This document shows positions 33,029 through 40,795 of a stretch of DNA of 40,795 nucleotides, in pieces. Under the pieces are notes generated by a model. The model made no database searches. It was not told the origin of the DNA and worked only from the letters and a program-made list of their open reading frames with translations. This DNA is from Micromonosporaceae bacterium KJ-029. GTDB taxonomy: Bacteria > Actinomycetota > Actinomycetes > Mycobacteriales > Micromonosporaceae. Location of the stretch: assembly GCA_005402585.1 (NCBI GenBank), contig BIFP01000031.1, positions 1-40,795 of the forward strand, written 5' to 3'. The position numbers and the translations under genes were made by a program. Each line of letters opens with the position of its first letter. The first letter of the stretch is position 1.

Positions 33029-34701
33029 TGATCCAGTGTGAGATCGACGGTGTACCGGCACTGTTTGTTGAGGCCGCTGGACCGGTGCGGGCCGGCCTGA
33101 TGTTCCGGGTCGGCCGGGTCGACGAGCCTTTACCGTTGGCGGGGCTCACGCACATGGTGGAGCATCTGGCGCTGCACCGGCACGGGCTGATGGACCATCA
33201 CGCCAATGCCAGTGTTGGCGCCACTGTCACCCACTTCTACACCGCGGGTACGGCAGGGGAGGTGATCGCCTTCTTCCACAAGCTCTGCGCGTCGCTTGCC
33301 GACCTGCCCGTGGAGCGGTTGGAGGTGGAGAAGGAGATTCTGCTGACAGAGGCGGCTGGTCGCAGCAACGGCGTGAATGGTGACCTACCGCTGTGGCGCT
33401 ACGGCGCCCAGGGATTTGGCCAGGTCAGCTACGCCGAGTTCGGTCTGCACCGGGCCACCGCCGATGATCTGCGAGGCTGGGTCGCCGATCACTTCACGCG
33501 CGAGAACTCGGTGCTCTGGCTGGCTGGTGAAGAGGTGCCAGCGGACCTGCGGTTGAGCCTTCCGGCTGGGGTGCGGCGTCCCGTCCCGCCGCCCAGCTCC
33601 GCGCTCGAGAGCACTCCCGCCTACTACTACGCCGCTGGCAAGGGCGTCGTTATGGACACTGTGGTGCCCCGCAGCGCCGCCGGACCGATGTTCGCCGCCC
33701 TGCTGGAGCGCGCCCTCTACCGGGAGCTACGGCTGGACAGCGGAGTCAGCTACACGGCCACCACCGACTACTCGCCCCGTGGCGACGACATGGCGACGAT
33801 CACCGCGTACGTCGATGCGCTGGCCGAGAAGCAGACAGCCGCCCTCAACGGCTTCGTTGACACCTTCAAGCAGCTCGCCAAGTCTGGCGTCACCGAGGAG
33901 GAGCTCGAAGCTGTCCGGGCCCAGGCCCTGACGAGCTTCGACCATCCCGAGTACGAGATCGCTCGGCTTCCCGCCGCAGCCATCGACCTTCTCACCGGCC
34001 AGCGGCTGTTCACCGTAGCCGAACTGGCCGAACGACTGCGGTCGGTCAGCCTGGGTGACGTGATGGCCGTCGCCGGCGAGGCCTACGCCCACGCGTTGCT
34101 GCAGGTGCCGTACGGCGTACCGGCCGAGACAATCGGGTTCGCGCCCGCTCCGACCACATCCGATTCGGTGGTCACCGGACAGCGGTACTCGTCGCGCAGC
34201 GACGACGGCTGCGCACTTGTCATCGGCCGTGACGGGGTCTCGGTCACCAACAAGGCGGGACAGGCCGTGACCGTGCGCTTCGCCGACTGCGCGGTCCGGC
34301 TGCGTTGGCCGGACGGTGGCAGCGTCTTCATCGGCAAGGACGCCATCAGTGTGGCCGTCGAACGCACTCTCTACCGGCTCGACGAGGCTGCCCTGGCCTC
34401 ACTCGACCAGGCCGTTCCGGACAGCCTGAACGTTCTGATGCCAGAGCGACGCCCGGACCAGATCCCGCAACCGGAGCAACGCGGACCGGCGTCACGCCCC
34501 GCCCGCAAGGCGGAATTCAGCATCCTGGCCCCGCTCACCGCCGTGCTCCTGTGGGGCCTCATCAGCATGGCCAACGCCTGGACGCCCGAGGACGGCGAGC
34601 TGGCAGAGAAGCTGCTGCTGCTCCTGATGGTGCTCGTGGGGATCGGGGTGACCCGGGTGGGCCTGCTCGGAATCAGCCGGCTCCGGTGGGGTCGCTGGTG
34701 A
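33028..34701 (+). CDS. M16-like metallopeptidase with C-terminal membrane anchor
   Basis: ATG 33028 gives 557 aa. The inverted zinc motif of M16 peptidases is intact: H42-M-V-E45-H46 in LTHMVEHLAL, with a downstream acidic cluster VEKEILLTEAA (about 100-110) as candidate third ligand. Further family features are TAGTAGEVIAFFHKL, AGPMFAALLERALYRELR, and SGVSYTATTDYSPRGDD. Only about 400 residues are M16-like, one half of a usual M16 clamshell, so it may pair with itself. Next comes a PH-like segment (VIGRDGVSVTNKAGQAVTVR), then two hydrophobic helices (residues about 505-525 and 535-555). The catalytic part is expected in the cytoplasm because there is no signal peptide. Confidence 0.75.
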   Translation: MIQCEIDGVPALFVEAAGPVRAGLMFRVGRVDEPLPLAGLTHMVEHLALHRHGLMDHHANASVGATVTHFYTAGTAGEVIAFFHKLCASLADLPVERLEVEKEILLTEAAGRSNGVNGDLPLWRYGAQGFGQVSYAEFGLHRATADDLRGWVADHFTRENSVLWLAGEEVPADLRLSLPAGVRRPVPPPSSALESTPAYYYAAGKGVVMDTVVPRSAAGPMFAALLERALYRELRLDSGVSYTATTDYSPRGDDMATITAYVDALAEKQTAALNGFVDTFKQLAKSGVTEEELEAVRAQALTSFDHPEYEIARLPAAAIDLLTGQRLFTVAELAERLRSVSLGDVMAVAGEAYAHALLQVPYGVPAETIGFAPAPTTSDSVVTGQRYSSRSDDGCALVIGRDGVSVTNKAGQAVTVRFADCAVRLRWPDGGSVFIGKDAISVAVERTLYRLDEAALASLDQAVPDSLNVLMPERRPDQIPQPEQRGPASRPARKAEFSILAPLTAVLLWGLISMANAWTPEDGELAEKLLLLLMVLVGIGVTRVGLLGISRLRWGRW

Positions 34702-34737
34702 GCGCCTGTCTGTGCAGGCAACGCGGGACACCGCGCG

Positions 34738-35184
34738 TCACCATCCATGCAAGGTCAAGGAGTCGCCTCGTGCGATTGCCGCCAGCCCTTCTGCCACGTA
34801 GTCGGCGAGGTCCGACGGTAGGGCCGAAGCCTCCGCCCAGCGCATCTCGCTGCATTTGCCGGGTTCGGCGATGAACGGCTCGCCGGTCCAGCGATCTACG
34901 AAGAAGAACAGGTGGAAGTATTCGCGGTCCTCGGAATGCTCCGGCGCGGAGTGCATGAGCAGGGCAAGACGGCAGCTCTGTGGGTCAGCCTCGATCCCGA
35001 GTTCCTCCCGCAGTTCCCGCACGAGACCGGCAACCGCATCTTCCCCGCCGTCAAGATGGCCGGCCGGCAGGCTGAGCTGACCGTCGCGGTAGCCGGTCGC
35101 CGCGCGGCGTATCAGCAGTATCCGTCCCCGGCCACGGAGGATGCCGTAGACGGCAGCGGCGACCCGAAAGGGCTCAGTGGGCAC
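34738..35184 (-). CDS. Nudix hydrolase
   Basis: GTG 35184 follows AAGGTCAGG. The 148-aa protein has the Nudix box GHLDGGEDAVAGLVRELREE plus LG (GX5EX7REUXEEXGU) at residues about 42-64, which binds the metal and hydrolyses nucleoside diphosphates linked to another group. FHLFFFVDRWTGEP and the C-terminal helix are typical of MutT-like housekeeping enzymes. It is convergent with the peptidase gene. Confidence 0.92.
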   Translation of the reverse strand: MPTEPFRVAAAVYGILRGRGRILLIRRAATGYRDGQLSLPAGHLDGGEDAVAGLVRELREELGIEADPQSCRLALLMHSAPEHSEDREYFHLFFFVDRWTGEPFIAEPGKCSEMRWAEASALPSDLADYVAEGLAAIARGDSLTLHGW

Positions 35185-35326
35185 ACCCTGACCTTATGCC
35201 CACCGGCATCGGTGCCCCGCACACCTTGTCGGCCAAGCAGATTCGTTCATTGGAGCGGCGAAATGTGCGCGAGCGCCGCAGGTCGGGGGACAGCAGAGCT
35301 GGGTGGCGGCGCCTACGATGCCCGGC

Positions 35327-35578
35327 ATGACGGGGACGATCGATTTCGCGGAGGCAGGTCCACTGAAGGGGATCGACCCGGTCTACGCGCCTGCACTGGC
35401 GGATCTCCCGTGCGAGGCCGTCGAGGTCTGCCGCCTTGTTCACGACCTCGTCATCCAGCCGACTGACGCGAAAGGCCTGAGCCTGCCCGACGAGCGGTTC
35501 GCCGAGAACCAGCTCCGTCCCGTCAACGGTGCGTGGGGCCGCAACGAGGCCGCCGAGTTGCGGTTTCTTCAGGCCTGA
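35327..35578 (+). pseudogene. truncated transglutaminase-like protein, N-terminus only
   Basis: From ATG 35327 the frame gives VYAPALADLPCEAVEVCRLV, HDLVIQPTDAKGLSLPDERF and AENQLRPV. This matches the first 60 or so residues of actinobacterial transglutaminase-like proteins, in which the core with the Cys-His-Asp triad follows. Here the frame runs into unrelated residues and stops at 35578, overlapping the end of the opposite gene by 10 bp. The catalytic part is missing. Confidence 0.6.
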
Positions 35579-36436
35579 CGCCGCATCCGATAGTGCAGCC
35601 GCAGTGCGGGGATGTTCCAGAGCTTGAGGCTGTGATCGGCTCGCACGTCACCGTCGTCGTCTACATACAGATGGAAGTGCTCATTCAGCGGAATGCGGCG
35701 TGCGCTGAGCGTTTCGTCATTCCGCTCCAACACGAGATATGCGCCGTCGGTGCCGAACTTGCCGAGCCGGGAGTGTAGATGGAAGCTGCCGTCCGGGCCG
35801 GCGGAGGGCTTGAGGAAGACCTGTAACGAGCCCAGCGGCAGGGGAAAACACGACGCGGACGCTGGGCTGGCTGCTGCTGGGAAGGGTCCTGACGCCATAC
35901 AGGCCGCTGTAGGTCACGTGGCCTGTCTTGCGCATGTTGCGGAGCCAGGCTGCGCCGACGACCTCACCATGCGCGTCGTGGATGTGAACCACCTTGCTGG
36001 TCATGCCAAACGACGCGTCGAGCGGTCGCATCGGCAAGTTGGCCTGCTGCAGCCGTTCGCTGAGCAGGGCCGTGATGATCCGTCCGAACGGCCAAGCGAC
36101 AGCGGACCACTCCGACCACAGATCCAGGTGCCACCGGGAAGAGTGCTCGTAGAAGTCGGCGATCCTTGGGTCCACGTCGGCGGGGTCGAAACCCTTACCG
36201 GCGAGCGCGGCGAACGAAGCCAGCAAGCCGTGATCGGGGCCGGTGCTCAGCGAGCCGCCGAGATCGGTGGCGGTCCGTTCGACCCAGCCATGACCGACGA
36301 CGTCCCGCCCCGCGCTCGGGCCGATCAGCCAGCTGACCGAGTTTCGCGGAAGGCGGCGGCTGGAAACCCGCATCAGGGCGCGGCCGAGGAGGTCGATCGG
36401 ATGCCGGCACAACACCGGATGGGTCAGCGACGGCAT
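35569..36436 (-). pseudogene. conserved hypothetical gene broken by one frameshift
   Basis: Start ATG 36436 (MPSLTHPVLCRHPIDLLG) follows CAGGAGA. The frame runs to about 35848 (YSGLYGVRTLPSSSQPSVRV, then VF) and continues in another frame as PLPLGSLQVFLKPSAGPDGS ... DHSLKLWNIPALRLHYRMRR to a stop at 35569. One extra T in the run TTTT of the minus strand (35845-35848), next to CCCC, explains the shift; removing it restores a single frame of about 288 codons. I recognise a conserved hypothetical of Micromonosporaceae without known function. It may be a recent mutation or a sequencing error. Confidence 0.7.
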
Positions 36437-36490
36437 CGTCTCCTGGGGGGGGGCGGTCACGGGCAGAAGGTACACCGCAGCTGCCGCGAT

Positions 36491-38791
36491 TCAGCGTGAC
36501 CCATTCCCGACCGCCGGCCCCACCAAGATCGAATGCTCGCTGGCGGCGCGTACGGTCTCCTGCGCCGCGCGGGCGAGCTTCTCGTCGTGCGGCCGGCCCA
36601 ACTCGCACGCGAGCTTGATGGTCCGGTCGAGCAGCGCCACTGCCTCGTCATAGCGGCCCGCCGCGCGGCACGTTTCGGCGTAGGCGTGCAGGAAGTCGAT
36701 CTCCAGCTGTACCTCGGCCAGCGGTTCCAGCAGCTCGAAGGCCCGCCGGTGGTGTTCGAGGGCCTGCTCGGGTGAACCCATGATCCGTAGCGCGACACCG
36801 AGATAGTTGTGGCACCACGCCTGGTTGTGTTGGAGGTTGTTCCGCTCGGACAGCTGTAACGCGTCATGCAGCGTACGCAGCGACTCCGCCGGATCATCAT
36901 CAGCCAGTGCGATACCGAGGGTGACCAGCCCGGTGATCTGTGCGGGCCCGTCCGCCAAGGCGATGGATGCCCGGGCTAGATCGACGGCTTCGCTGTGCCG
37001 CCCGAGGTGCAGGGTCACCCATCCGTCGAAGGCCAGCGCCTGGGACTGCCCGGCGTGGCGCCCGATCCTCTCGAACAGTCCGCGTGCCCGCCGGAAGTGT
37101 GCCTGTGCCATTTCGAGGTCACCGAGATCCCGGCGCACGAAGCCGATGCGCAGCGCCAGTGCGGCCGCGGTGTCGTCATCCGGCCGTGACTGCTCGGCCA
37201 GTTCGTAGGCGGACAGCGCCTCGGCGAGGCGGCCGGCGGCGGCATGGGTGTAGCCGAGGTCCGCGAGCAGTGCAGCCCGCTGCTGGTCGCGGCCGAGACG
37301 TGCCGCGGCGGCCGCGGCGACTTCGAGTAGGCGTGCCTGGTCGTCGGTTCCGCGGTGCCGGAAGAACCAGACTCGCATGACCTGCGGCAGGTCGGCCACC
37401 ACCTCGTCCATGCCGAGCCGCACGGCGGCGTCGAAGCAGGCCACCAGGTTGACGTACTCGAGGTCGAACCAGGTCATGGCCTTCGCCGGATCACCCGTCG
37501 AGGGTTCCTGGCGGTACGGCGAGGGCAGTGTCTGATGGTGGGCGACGGCCTGCGCCAGATAGTGCCGCAGGACCCGGCGCAGGGCGGCTTCGGCCTGTGG
37601 CTCCTCGTCGGCGGCGATGTCCGCCGCGTACTGCCGGATCAGGTCGTGCATCCGGTACCGGCCGGGCGAAGGTTCCTGGACCAGGTGGGCGTCGATCAGT
37701 TCCTCCAGCGCCGCGCCGACCCGGTCGGACGGGGTATCGGTGAGCGCGCCCGCCACCGCCGCGTCGAAGTCGGCGCCCGGCAGCACGCCCAGCAGCCGGA
37801 ACATGCGGCGCTGGACCGCGTCGAGCTGTTGCAGCGACATACCGAACACGGAGTCGAAGCGGCTGGGGGTGTCGCGCAGCCGCTCGGCCAGCACCGCCAC
37901 CGTCCAGCCGGGGCGGTGGCGCAGCCGCGCTCCCGCCATCCGTAGCGCCAGCGGCAGCCCGCCGCACTGCCGCAGTACCTGGCTGACCGCCTCCTGCTCG
38001 GTGAGCGTGAGCCCGGCCGCCCGGCCGAACAGGTGCGCCGCGTCGTCGTTGGCCAGTGGCTCCAGGGACACCGGTGGCACCCCGTCCAGGCTCACCAGCC
38101 GGTGGCGGCTGGTGACCAGGACCGCGGACTTCCCCGCTCCGGGTAGCAGCGGGCGCACCTGCTCCGCGTCGACCGCGTTGTCGAGCACGACGAGAGCCCG
38201 CCGACGGGACAGCTCCGACCGCCAGAGCGCCGCGCGTTCGGCGGTGCCGGCCGGGGGGTGCGTGATGTCCAACGCGCCCAGCAACCGACCCAGCGCGGCG
38301 TGCGGATCCAGCGGCTCCTGACCCGGGGTGAAGCCGTGCAGGTCGAGGTGGAGCCCGCCGTCCGGATACCTGGGGGCGAGCCGATGGGCCACGTGCACGG
38401 CCAGGCTGGTCTTGCCCACGCCCGCCATGCCGTCGATCGCGGCTGCGCCAGCAGTGCACAGCAGTTCCTCGACCAGCGCGGACTCCGCTTCGCGGCCGGT
38501 GAAGTCGAACAGGTCGGCGGGCAGATCGTTGCGGCGTGGGGCGGGCGCCGCGCCGGCCTTGGCAGCCTCGGCCCACGTCGCGCGCAGTGGCCGGGGGTCG
38601 CGGCCCACGGCCCGGCACAGTGCCACGACGGCCTCCCACGGTGGCACGAGCTGACCGGTCAGATACCGGGACAGCGACGAGCTGCTCAGACCCGTCTGGC
38701 GGGCAAGGGCGCGCAGGCTGAGCCCGCTCAACTCCTTGATCCGGGCGAGCTGGGCCACCAGGCGTTCCTGGGGGCTGGACACCTGCAACAC
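36491..38791 (-). CDS. XRE / NB-ARC / TPR regulator (AfsR-like STAND protein)
   Basis: From GTG 38791 the protein has 766 aa. Residues about 10-75 form an XRE HTH (LSLRALARQTGLSSSSLSRY). An NB-ARC domain follows: P-loop GMAGVGKTS (121-129), Walker B RALVVLDNA, AVLVTSRHR, GGLPLALRMAG and the MHDLIRQYA winged-helix motif. From about residue 480 TPRs continue to the end (LGYTHAAAGRLAEALSAYEL and similar). Such proteins act as ATP-dependent transcriptional switches in actinomycetes. It is divergent from the AhpD-like gene, and a tandem 10-bp repeat between them is a candidate binding site. Confidence 0.9.
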   Translation of the reverse strand: MLQVSSPQERLVAQLARIKELSGLSLRALARQTGLSSSSLSRYLTGQLVPPWEAVVALCRAVGRDPRPLRATWAEAAKAGAAPAPRRNDLPADLFDFTGREAESALVEELLCTAGAAAIDGMAGVGKTSLAVHVAHRLAPRYPDGGLHLDLHGFTPGQEPLDPHAALGRLLGALDITHPPAGTAERAALWRSELSRRRALVVLDNAVDAEQVRPLLPGAGKSAVLVTSRHRLVSLDGVPPVSLEPLANDDAAHLFGRAAGLTLTEQEAVSQVLRQCGGLPLALRMAGARLRHRPGWTVAVLAERLRDTPSRFDSVFGMSLQQLDAVQRRMFRLLGVLPGADFDAAVAGALTDTPSDRVGAALEELIDAHLVQEPSPGRYRMHDLIRQYAADIAADEEPQAEAALRRVLRHYLAQAVAHHQTLPSPYRQEPSTGDPAKAMTWFDLEYVNLVACFDAAVRLGMDEVVADLPQVMRVWFFRHRGTDDQARLLEVAAAAAARLGRDQQRAALLADLGYTHAAAGRLAEALSAYELAEQSRPDDDTAAALALRIGFVRRDLGDLEMAQAHFRRARGLFERIGRHAGQSQALAFDGWVTLHLGRHSEAVDLARASIALADGPAQITGLVTLGIALADDDPAESLRTLHDALQLSERNNLQHNQAWCHNYLGVALRIMGSPEQALEHHRRAFELLEPLAEVQLEIDFLHAYAETCRAAGRYDEAVALLDRTIKLACELGRPHDEKLARAAQETVRAASEHSILVGPAVGNGSR

Positions 38792-38855
38792 CGTACCCGT
38801 CCCGGTGCCAGGCGACGGATCGGCGGCGCGTTTGCGCTGTTCAACCGGGTTCTTC

Positions 38856-38875
38856 GTGTCCCACGGTGTCCCATG
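38856..38875. promoter_or_regulatory. tandem 10-bp direct repeat, candidate operator
   Basis: GTGTCCCACG (38856-38865) is followed directly by GTGTCCCATG (38866-38875), nine of ten bases identical, in the 155-bp divergent promoter region of the STAND regulator and the AhpD-like gene. Confidence 0.35.
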
Positions 38876-38946
38876 GACCAGGCGAGCCCCGGCACGCCGA
38901 TGGTCGGATTGCTCCTGTCCGAAACACCCGCGACGAAGGAGAAGCG

Positions 38947-39402
38947 ATGTCGACCGAGCGCATGCCGAACCCGGCGGTTCTGATCCCCGAGGCGATGGAG
39001 GCCCTGATGGCGGTCAACCAGGTAATCGCGGGCGCCGGAGTGGACGGCAAGCTGCTGGCGCTGACCCACCTGCGGGCCAGCCAGATCAACGGCTGCGGTT
39101 CGTGTGTGGCCGGGGGCGTGCACCAGGCCCGCCAGCACGGCGCGACCGCAGACCAGGTGCACGCCGTGGTCGCGTGGCGGGAGACGCCATGGTTCAGCGA
39201 CGAGGAGCGCGCCGCGCTGGCCCTGACCGAGGCCGTGACCCGGCTCGCTGACCAGCCAGATCCGGTGCCGGACCAGGTGTGGGATGTGGCCGCCAAGCAC
39301 TTCGACCAGACGGAGCTGGCCGCGCTGCTGCTCAACATCGCGATCGCCAACGCCTTCAACCGGCTCAACGCGCCGACTCGGCAGCAGTCGGGCAAATGGT
39401 GA
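38947..39402 (+). CDS. carboxymuconolactone decarboxylase-family (AhpD-like) protein
   Basis: ATG 38947 follows AAGGAG; a longer frame to 38866 is rejected. The 151-aa all-helical protein has the AhpD motif LRASQINGCGSCVAGGVHQA with CxxC (Cys-Gly-Ser-Cys) and downstream His, which supports peroxidase or disulphide reductase activity of the alkylhydroperoxidase type. LLNIAIANAFNRLN near the end is also typical. It is probably controlled by the divergent XRE/NB-ARC regulator. Confidence 0.9.
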   Translation: MSTERMPNPAVLIPEAMEALMAVNQVIAGAGVDGKLLALTHLRASQINGCGSCVAGGVHQARQHGATADQVHAVVAWRETPWFSDEERAALALTEAVTRLADQPDPVPDQVWDVAAKHFDQTELAALLLNIAIANAFNRLNAPTRQQSGKW

Positions 39403-39458
39403 CATTGCTCCCGATCGGTACCGCTCGAAGCCATACGTCATTGAGAGAGGAAGTTGTC

Positions 39459-39917
39459 ATGTCGACCACGGCGAAGACCACCACCGCCAACGGCGAGAAG
39501 CACGACGGTTTCACCCAACAGGAGCGCGACGCGATGAAGGAGCGCGCCAAGGAGCTGAAGACGAGCGCTCGGCGGGGCGCCAGGACCGACCTGGAGAGCG
39601 ACGTGCTCGCGAAGATCGCCGATATGGCGGAGTCCGACCGGGTGATCGCCGAGCGGTTGCACGCCGTGATCAAAGCCAACGCGCCGATCCTCACGCCGAA
39701 GCTGTGGTACGGGATGCCCGCGTACGCCCGCAACGGCAAGGTGGTCTGCTTCTTCCAGAGCGCGGCGAAGTTCAAGACGAGGTACGCGACCCTCGGCTTC
39801 AGCGACGGGGCGAACCTCGACGAGGGCGCCATTTGGCCCACCTCGTTCGCCCTGACCGAACTGAACCCCGCCGACGAGGCGAGGATCGGCGCGCTCGTGA
39901 AGCAGGCGGTGAGCTGA
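39459..39917 (+). CDS. DUF1801-domain protein
   Basis: ATG 39459 follows GAGAGGAAG. The 152-aa protein has a charged N-terminus (residues 1-60) and a DUF1801/YdhG-like domain with LTPKLWYGMPAYARNGKVVC, FQSAAKFKTRYATLGFSDG and LDEGAIWPTSFALTEL. The fold binds small ligands or iron-associated partners in some relatives, but no function is established here. It lies 56 bp after the AhpD-like gene and may be cotranscribed. Confidence 0.88.
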   Translation: MSTTAKTTTANGEKHDGFTQQERDAMKERAKELKTSARRGARTDLESDVLAKIADMAESDRVIAERLHAVIKANAPILTPKLWYGMPAYARNGKVVCFFQSAAKFKTRYATLGFSDGANLDEGAIWPTSFALTELNPADEARIGALVKQAVS

Positions 39918-39932
39918 GGACCGGACGTAAAG

Positions 39933-39970
39933 CTGGTCAGCCGGCCCGATCGGGTGCCGGCTGACCAGCG
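39933..39970. terminator. bidirectional terminator
   Basis: GCTGGTCAGCCGGC (39933-39946) pairs perfectly with GCCGGCTGACCAGC (39957-39970) around a 10-base loop that itself contains CCGATCGG. It separates the convergent DUF1801 and DUF4184 genes. Confidence 0.8.
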
Positions 39971-39989
39971 CCAGCGCTGCCGGATGTGG

Positions 39990-40691
39990 TCAACTACGGG
40001 CGGCGGATGTGGGTCGCCGGAGCAGACGCGTCGCGGCCGCGCCGGCTGTCAGTCCGAGCGCCAGCGCCCCGATCAGCCGTACGCCGCTGGTGTGCGGCAG
40101 GAATGCGCCCGGCAGTCGCGATGCCACCAGCGCCCCGGCGGCGGCCACCGATGCGGCGACCGTCCAGAACAGTCGGGGCCGCGCCAGAGCCGCAGGGGGT
40201 TCGCCGTGCCACGCCCGCAACAGCCTGCGGCGCCCGATGTGTACGGCAAGAGCCAGCATCGCCAGTGTGCCGAACACGGTCGAGGCCCACTCCGACACGG
40301 TTGAGTGGCCGGCAAGGCGGTCCCATGCCTGATGAGTCGCAGCCGCGAGTACGGCCGAGAGGGCGCTGACCGCCAGGCCGGGCCGGGAGACGCCGAGCAG
40401 GCCGTAGTCGCGCAGGGCCAGCACGGTGGGCCGGGACGGCAAATGTACGGCGACGGTCGGCGCGGCCCAGCGCACGAGTGCCGCGCACAGCAACGTCACG
40501 GGCAGGCAGAACAGGATCAGCCCGGCGGGCTGGTGCGACAGCGGGAACACGGGCAGACCAGAACCGTCGAGGGCGTAAGCCAGATCAGGTGCGCCTGCGC
40601 CGACGACGAGGGCCACGCCGTCGAACCAGCGAGGCCGCCAGAGCTTGAGCGGCAGCGGTACCGCGGCGTGTGAGGGAAACGTCAGCGGCAT
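39990..40691 (-). CDS. DUF4184-family integral membrane protein
   Basis: ATG 40691 starts the typical N-terminus MPLTFPSHAAVPLPLKLWRP; a longer frame to 40742 is rejected. The 233-aa protein has the family GAGAPDLAYAL motif, PLSHQPAGLILFCLPVTLLC and five to six hydrophobic helices. The His and Asp residues near the start recall metal-dependent hydrolases of the YdjM/LexA-controlled kind, but no activity is established. The last 104 bp of the window (40692-40795) show no gene I can support. Confidence 0.8.
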   Translation of the reverse strand: MPLTFPSHAAVPLPLKLWRPRWFDGVALVVGAGAPDLAYALDGSGLPVFPLSHQPAGLILFCLPVTLLCAALVRWAAPTVAVHLPSRPTVLALRDYGLLGVSRPGLAVSALSAVLAAATHQAWDRLAGHSTVSEWASTVFGTLAMLALAVHIGRRRLLRAWHGEPPAALARPRLFWTVAASVAAAGALVASRLPGAFLPHTSGVRLIGALALGLTAGAAATRLLRRPTSAARS

Positions 40692-40795
40692 GGGCCGTAG
40701 GCTAGCGCTCCTCGGGTTTTGAGGTTTTGACGGTTGAGCCAAGTTTTCACGTGGCTGTTGGTAGGCGTGCTTGGCTGAGGTAGTCGGTGATGTGC

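Noticed and set aside
1..40795. CRISPR array or rRNA genes
   Set aside because: No regularly spaced direct repeats and no recognisable rRNA sequence were seen.
40692..40795. Possible end of a further gene at the right edge of the window
   Set aside because: A minus frame ends LSQARLPTAT then stop, but the piece is too short to support a call.

Overview
The window is high-GC DNA with strong third-position G/C bias, many GTG starts, GGAGG-type ribosome binding sites and families typical of filamentous actinomycetes (DUF397, DUF5753 regulators, Methyltransf_19, SAV_2336-type proteins, FxSxx-system proteins). It most resembles a member of Micromonosporaceae (Micromonospora-like). This is a judgement from gene content; no search was run. 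The region looks like an accessory stretch of chromosome with intact small operons separated by gene debris.

Layout. 1-1750: a degenerate tRNA-Arg(CCT)-like sequence, a truncated AAA/DUF4143 ATPase and other debris. 1757-4868: a tightly coupled three-gene MacB-type exporter (lipoprotein adaptor, ATPase, FtsX permease), followed by a probable 161-bp MITE (4946-5106), remnants, and a VanZ-like gene. 6862-8067: a DUF2786 protein, followed by a decayed short-chain dehydrogenase. 8690-10389: a 75-aa conserved protein and a membrane-tethered beta-propeller. 10663-12111: a metallo-beta-lactamase-fold hydrolase and a divergent MerR regulator sharing a textbook MerR operator. 12524-13750: a secreted lysyl-endopeptidase-like serine protease.

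13945-23704 is the centrepiece. On the plus strand a caspase-like protease with a C-terminal EAD2-type adaptor is followed by a small FxsA-like peptide gene and an overlapping HExxH-type (TIGR04267, peptide beta-hydroxylase-like) gene. Converging on the minus strand are a small KOW-like protein, a small membrane protein (EACC1-like), an EAD2/VMAP-C protein, a 43-codon coupling ORF and a giant SAV_2336/NB-ARC/TPR protein of the FxsT type. I interpret this as one conflict or signalling system: a STAND NTPase and a VMAP adaptor controlling a caspase effector through shared EAD2 domains, with a ribosomally made, post-translationally modified peptide as a likely signal or sensor. No FxsB radical SAM enzyme is present, which is unusual for an Fxs-like locus.

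24187-26252: a DUF397 protein, a SAM-dependent methyltransferase and an XRE/DUF5753 regulator. 26369-29277: small membrane proteins and a NarL-type two-component system. 29645-31131: an AraC regulator and a DHFR-like reductase. 31267-31763: an ISL3 transposase remnant and a 61-aa conserved protein. 32090-34701: a helical-repeat protein translationally coupled to a membrane-anchored M16-like peptidase. 34738-36436: a Nudix hydrolase, a transglutaminase fragment and a gene broken by one homopolymer frameshift. 36491-40691: an XRE/NB-ARC/TPR regulator divergent from an AhpD-like protein, then DUF1801 and DUF4184 proteins.
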